Positions 5,792 to 7,815 of a stretch of 7,815 nucleotides of DNA are shown in pieces. The position numbers were made by a program, and so were the translations under genes. Position 1 is the first letter of the stretch, and every line of letters starts with the position of its first letter. Source of the stretch: an uncultured Clostridia bacterium (GTDB lineage: Bacteria > Bacillota > Clostridia > Oscillospirales > Acutalibacteraceae); contig CANQIG010000083.1 in assembly GCA_947623765.1 (NCBI GenBank), positions 1-7,815 on the forward strand, in the 5' to 3' direction. Under the pieces are notes generated by a model. It saw nothing but the letters and a program-made list of their open reading frames with translations, had not been told where the DNA came from and did not search any database.

Positions 5792-7423
5792 TCATTCTCC
5801 GGGGTCTTCCTCTCCCTCTTCCTCGCCGCTGACCAGAAGCTGCACCGCGGCGCCTCTCGGGAAAGATTCTCCCGCCTGATGGTCCTCCCAGTAGCCGATC
5901 ACGATCCCGGGTTCGACCGTCTCGCTGTAAACGAACTCCTTCGTCGTGAGGAATCCCAGCTCCAAAAGCCGCGCTTCCGCCTCGTCATACGAGAGCCCCG
6001 CGACCTCGGGCAGCTCCCTCTGCGCGCTCCCCGTGCTCACCGAGACACGGACACGGTCGCCGTTCTCCATGGGAACGCCCGCCTTCGGGTACTGATCGAT
6101 GATCCATCCGGCGGGGACCGTCTCGCTGGTCTCCTCCACGACGTCCAGCGCAAACGCATAGGAGGGGTCCCGATCCTGCAGCGTCTGCACCTCCTCGAGC
6201 TCCTGTCCGATCAGGTTGGGAAGCTCGTAGTCGCCGACGGCATTTGAACTCAATGAGGCTCCCTGGACGGTATCCAGAATGCTTTTCAGCGAATACTCGC
6301 TGTCCTCAAACCAGGTGACCGAGAGGATTACCAGGACCGTCAGCGTCACGACGAAGGAAAGGATCAGCCAGAAGGCCAGCGGCAGGCTGTGGGCGTGCGG
6401 CCTCCGCCGCTTCCCGAGCGGCAGGGCACGCGTCGTCTCGATCTCCTCCACCTGCGTCACGGTCTTGGAGGCGGCGGTCAGCTCCGCGAGAAGACGCGGA
6501 AAGCTGGGCGTCCGGTTCTCCATCTCCACCTGCAGACCGTTCGCGATCGCCGCGGCCGCGTGCCGCGGCAGCGACCGGACGACGCTGCGGTCGATCATCA
6601 GCTTCGGGTCCTTGCGGCGCTTCGGCGCCTCGGTGGGTACGGAACCCGAAAGCGCGAAAAACAGCGATGCAGAGAGGCCGTAGACGTCCGTCACCTCGTC
6701 GCACATTTTCGTGCGGGAATACTGCTCAATGGCCCAGCATCCGGGGCAGATGTCCTCGACGATGTCCGTTCCCGCGCGCCGCGCGGACGGCATCTCGAAC
6801 TCCGAAAGGATCAGCCTGCCGCCATCCGTCACGCGGAGCGTATCCGGGGAGATCCCAAGGTGCTCCACGCCCTTCGAGGCCATCGCGGAGAGGCTGCGGA
6901 TCAGCGGCAGGAACAGCGCCTCGCACTCCGTCCACGGCAGAGGGCCGTTCTCCCGGACGTAGTCGCGCAGCGACACGGACTTGGTATACCGAAACACCGC
7001 GTACTGCGTGTTGTTCTCCGCGAAAAGATCCCGGACCTCGCAGAGGTCCCGGATGCCCGCAAGGCGCGCAAAATTCTGGTTGCTGCGTTCAAACTCGTTG
7101 AGGTAGTCGGCAAAGATCAGCTCCAGCCCGGCGGCGGGCTTCACGGTGATACCGTTCGGATCGCGGAACGCGATATTGTCCGGGAAAAACTCCCGGATCT
7201 CCACCTTCTCATTCGTCTTGCTCTCCAGCGCGACGTAGGTGATCCCGACGCCGTTCTCGCGCACCGCCTGCCCGATCAGATATTTCCCCGCGAGGACCGT
7301 CGCATAGGGAAGCGCGTCGGGCTCCTGCCCTTCGTTGCGCCAGCCGCATCTCGGGCAGCGCGTCTCCCCCGCGGGCATCGCGGTAAAGCAATTCATGCAG
7401 TATGTCCTGGTCTCTTCCGCCAT
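5792..7423 (-). CDS. Zinc-ribbon, PASTA-domain membrane pseudokinase (PknB/Stk-like)
   Basis: 543 residues. Order: zinc ribbon with Cys9/Cys12 and Cys23/Cys26; kinase fold about 46-315; basic stretch (338-341); one membrane helix about 347-372; outside, two PASTA domains at about 399-465 and 469-533; acidic tail. The fold is shown by GKYLIG (46-51), GVGITYVA (58-65), the EFFP after the lysine strand, PGCWAIEQY (227-235) and TDVYGLSASLF (245-255). Catalytic positions are altered: VAIK is VEIR (Arg77), HRD is HLG (188-190) with the following Asn now Thr195, and DFG is EFE (208-210). It is therefore probably inactive for phosphotransfer. PASTA domains bind muropeptides in related kinases, so a wall-sensing or scaffold role is a guess. 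The ATG at 7423 follows GGAAGGG by 6 nt; 60 codons open upstream run into the promoter. It appears monocistronic, with a terminator on each side. Confidence 0.88.
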   Translation of the reverse strand: MAEETRTYCMNCFTAMPAGETRCPRCGWRNEGQEPDALPYATVLAGKYLIGQAVRENGVGITYVALESKTNEKVEIREFFPDNIAFRDPNGITVKPAAGLELIFADYLNEFERSNQNFARLAGIRDLCEVRDLFAENNTQYAVFRYTKSVSLRDYVRENGPLPWTECEALFLPLIRSLSAMASKGVEHLGISPDTLRVTDGGRLILSEFEMPSARRAGTDIVEDICPGCWAIEQYSRTKMCDEVTDVYGLSASLFFALSGSVPTEAPKRRKDPKLMIDRSVVRSLPRHAAAAIANGLQVEMENRTPSFPRLLAELTAASKTVTQVEEIETTRALPLGKRRRPHAHSLPLAFWLILSFVVTLTVLVILSVTWFEDSEYSLKSILDTVQGASLSSNAVGDYELPNLIGQELEEVQTLQDRDPSYAFALDVVEETSETVPAGWIIDQYPKAGVPMENGDRVRVSVSTGSAQRELPEVAGLSYDEAEARLLELGFLTTKEFVYSETVEPGIVIGYWEDHQAGESFPRGAAVQLLVSGEEEGEEDPGE

Positions 7424-7536
7424 TTTGATCCCTTCCTGATCCAGAATACCTTTTCCAATCTCCCGTTTCCCGGCCGAAGCGCTCTGCAGTCCTAGTATTG
7501 CCCCGCAAAAGCCGTCCAATAACCGTTTGCCGTTTT

Positions 7537-7560
7537 GCGCCGCTTCTTCCACTGCGGCGC
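7537..7560 (-). other. Stem-loop in the 5' leader of the kinase-like gene
   Basis: On the minus strand GCGCCGC and GCGGCGC pair perfectly (7 bp) around a 10-nt loop, starting about 8 nt after the predicted RNA start. The leader is about 145 nt long. No known riboswitch or T-box motif was recognised, and no U-run follows the stem, so it is not an attenuator of the usual kind. Confidence 0.45.
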
Positions 7561-7574
7561 ATTCTAGTTCTTTC

Positions 7575-7603
7575 AGTATAGCATAAATCAAAGTCGGATT
7601 CAA
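7575..7603 (-). promoter_or_regulatory. Promoter of the kinase-like gene
   Basis: Minus strand: -35 TTGAAT (7603-7598), 17-bp spacer, and -10 TATACT (7580-7575) preceded by TGC, an extended -10. The predicted start is near 7568. It lies just after the terminator of the upstream aldolase gene, so the kinase-like gene has independent transcription. Confidence 0.8.
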
Positions 7604-7625
7604 GGAAAAATATGCCTGATGAAAA

Positions 7626-7652
7626 GGAACGCGCCGAAAATCGGCGCGTTCC
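7626..7652 (-). terminator. Intrinsic terminator of the aldolase gene
   Basis: A perfect 12-bp stem, GGAACGCGCCGA with TCGGCGCGTTCC, around an AAA/TTT loop. On the minus strand it is followed by TTTTCATC and a second T-run. It starts 16 nt after the aldolase stop codon. Confidence 0.9.
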
Positions 7653-7668
7653 CGGGAAAGATTCAGTT

Positions 7669-7815
7669 TCAGGCCTTGCCGACAGAGCCGAAGAGCTCCA
7701 TCTTCTCCTTGACCGTGGCCTTGATCGCCTCAAAGCCGGGCGCGAGGAGCTTGCGGGGATCGAAGCCCTTACCCTCAAGATCCTTGCCCGCCTCGATGTA
7801 CTTGCGGGTCGCGTC
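7669..7815 (-). CDS. fba: Class II fructose-bisphosphate aldolase (C-terminal 48 residues)
   Basis: Only the C-terminal end is in the window; the gene continues past the right edge. The tail reads RKYIEAGKDLEG, then FDPRKLLAPGFEAIKATV, then KEKMELFGSVGKA before TGA. The FDPRK(Y/F/L)L..P...(A/M)(I/V)K pattern and the LFGS.GKA ending are typical of class II, zinc-dependent fructose-1,6-bisphosphate aldolases of Firmicutes. These split fructose-1,6-bisphosphate into glyceraldehyde-3-phosphate and dihydroxyacetone phosphate in glycolysis. The catalytic zinc histidines lie outside the window and cannot be checked. A related aldolase of the same class (for example tagatose-bisphosphate specific) is possible. 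Its own terminator follows directly. Confidence 0.85.
   Translation of the reverse strand, partial: DATRKYIEAGKDLEGKGFDPRKLLAPGFEAIKATVKEKMELFGSVGKA

Noticed and set aside
7424..7603. 60-codon N-terminal extension of the kinase-like protein
   Set aside because: The extension overlaps the -35 and -10 elements, and a strong ribosome binding site marks the ATG at 7423 just before the zinc ribbon.

Overview
The window looks like chromosome from a GC-rich, low-complexity-free Firmicute of the Clostridia type (gut Oscillospiraceae/Ruminococcaceae-like). The basis is the complete ctsR-mcsA-mcsB-clpC order, strong AAGGAGG-type ribosome binding sites, AT-rich promoters set in GC-rich coding DNA, and a PASTA-containing kinase-like membrane protein. 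The species cannot be named from sequence alone. All genes but one lie on the minus strand.

Positions 1-2868 (minus): the class III heat-shock operon, read from right to left. ctsR (2800-2348) is followed by mcsA (2277-1759), mcsB (1766-729, overlapping mcsA) and clpC (686 to beyond the left edge). A promoter with an extended -10 and a perfect tandem CtsR box precede ctsR, so the repressor should control its own operon. McsA activates the arginine kinase McsB, which marks proteins with phosphoarginine. ClpC, with ClpP, unfolds those marked proteins, and McsB also relieves CtsR repression.

Positions 2869-3300: a non-coding stretch that is not random. It holds two eroded copies of the 3' end of the neighbouring AraC-family gene. 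With the intact gene end they make a three-copy tandem repeat with a period of about 160 bp. This is the most unusual feature of the window.

Positions 3301-5756: an alpha-galactoside unit. An AraC-family regulator (minus) is divergent from a GH4 alpha-galactosidase, melA (plus). Each has a recognisable promoter in the shared 249-bp gap, and a dyad sits at the predicted melA start of transcription. No transporter is in view. A strong hairpin at 5723-5756 separates melA from the convergent next gene.

Positions 5792-7603 (minus): a monocistronic 543-residue membrane protein with an N-terminal zinc ribbon, a kinase fold, one membrane helix and two PASTA domains. Its kinase motifs are degraded (the VAIK lysine is Arg, HRD is HLG, DFG is EFE), so it is probably a pseudokinase sensor or scaffold. 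It has its own promoter and a leader of about 145 nt.

Positions 7626-7815 (minus): the C-terminal 48 codons of a class II fructose-bisphosphate aldolase and its intrinsic terminator.
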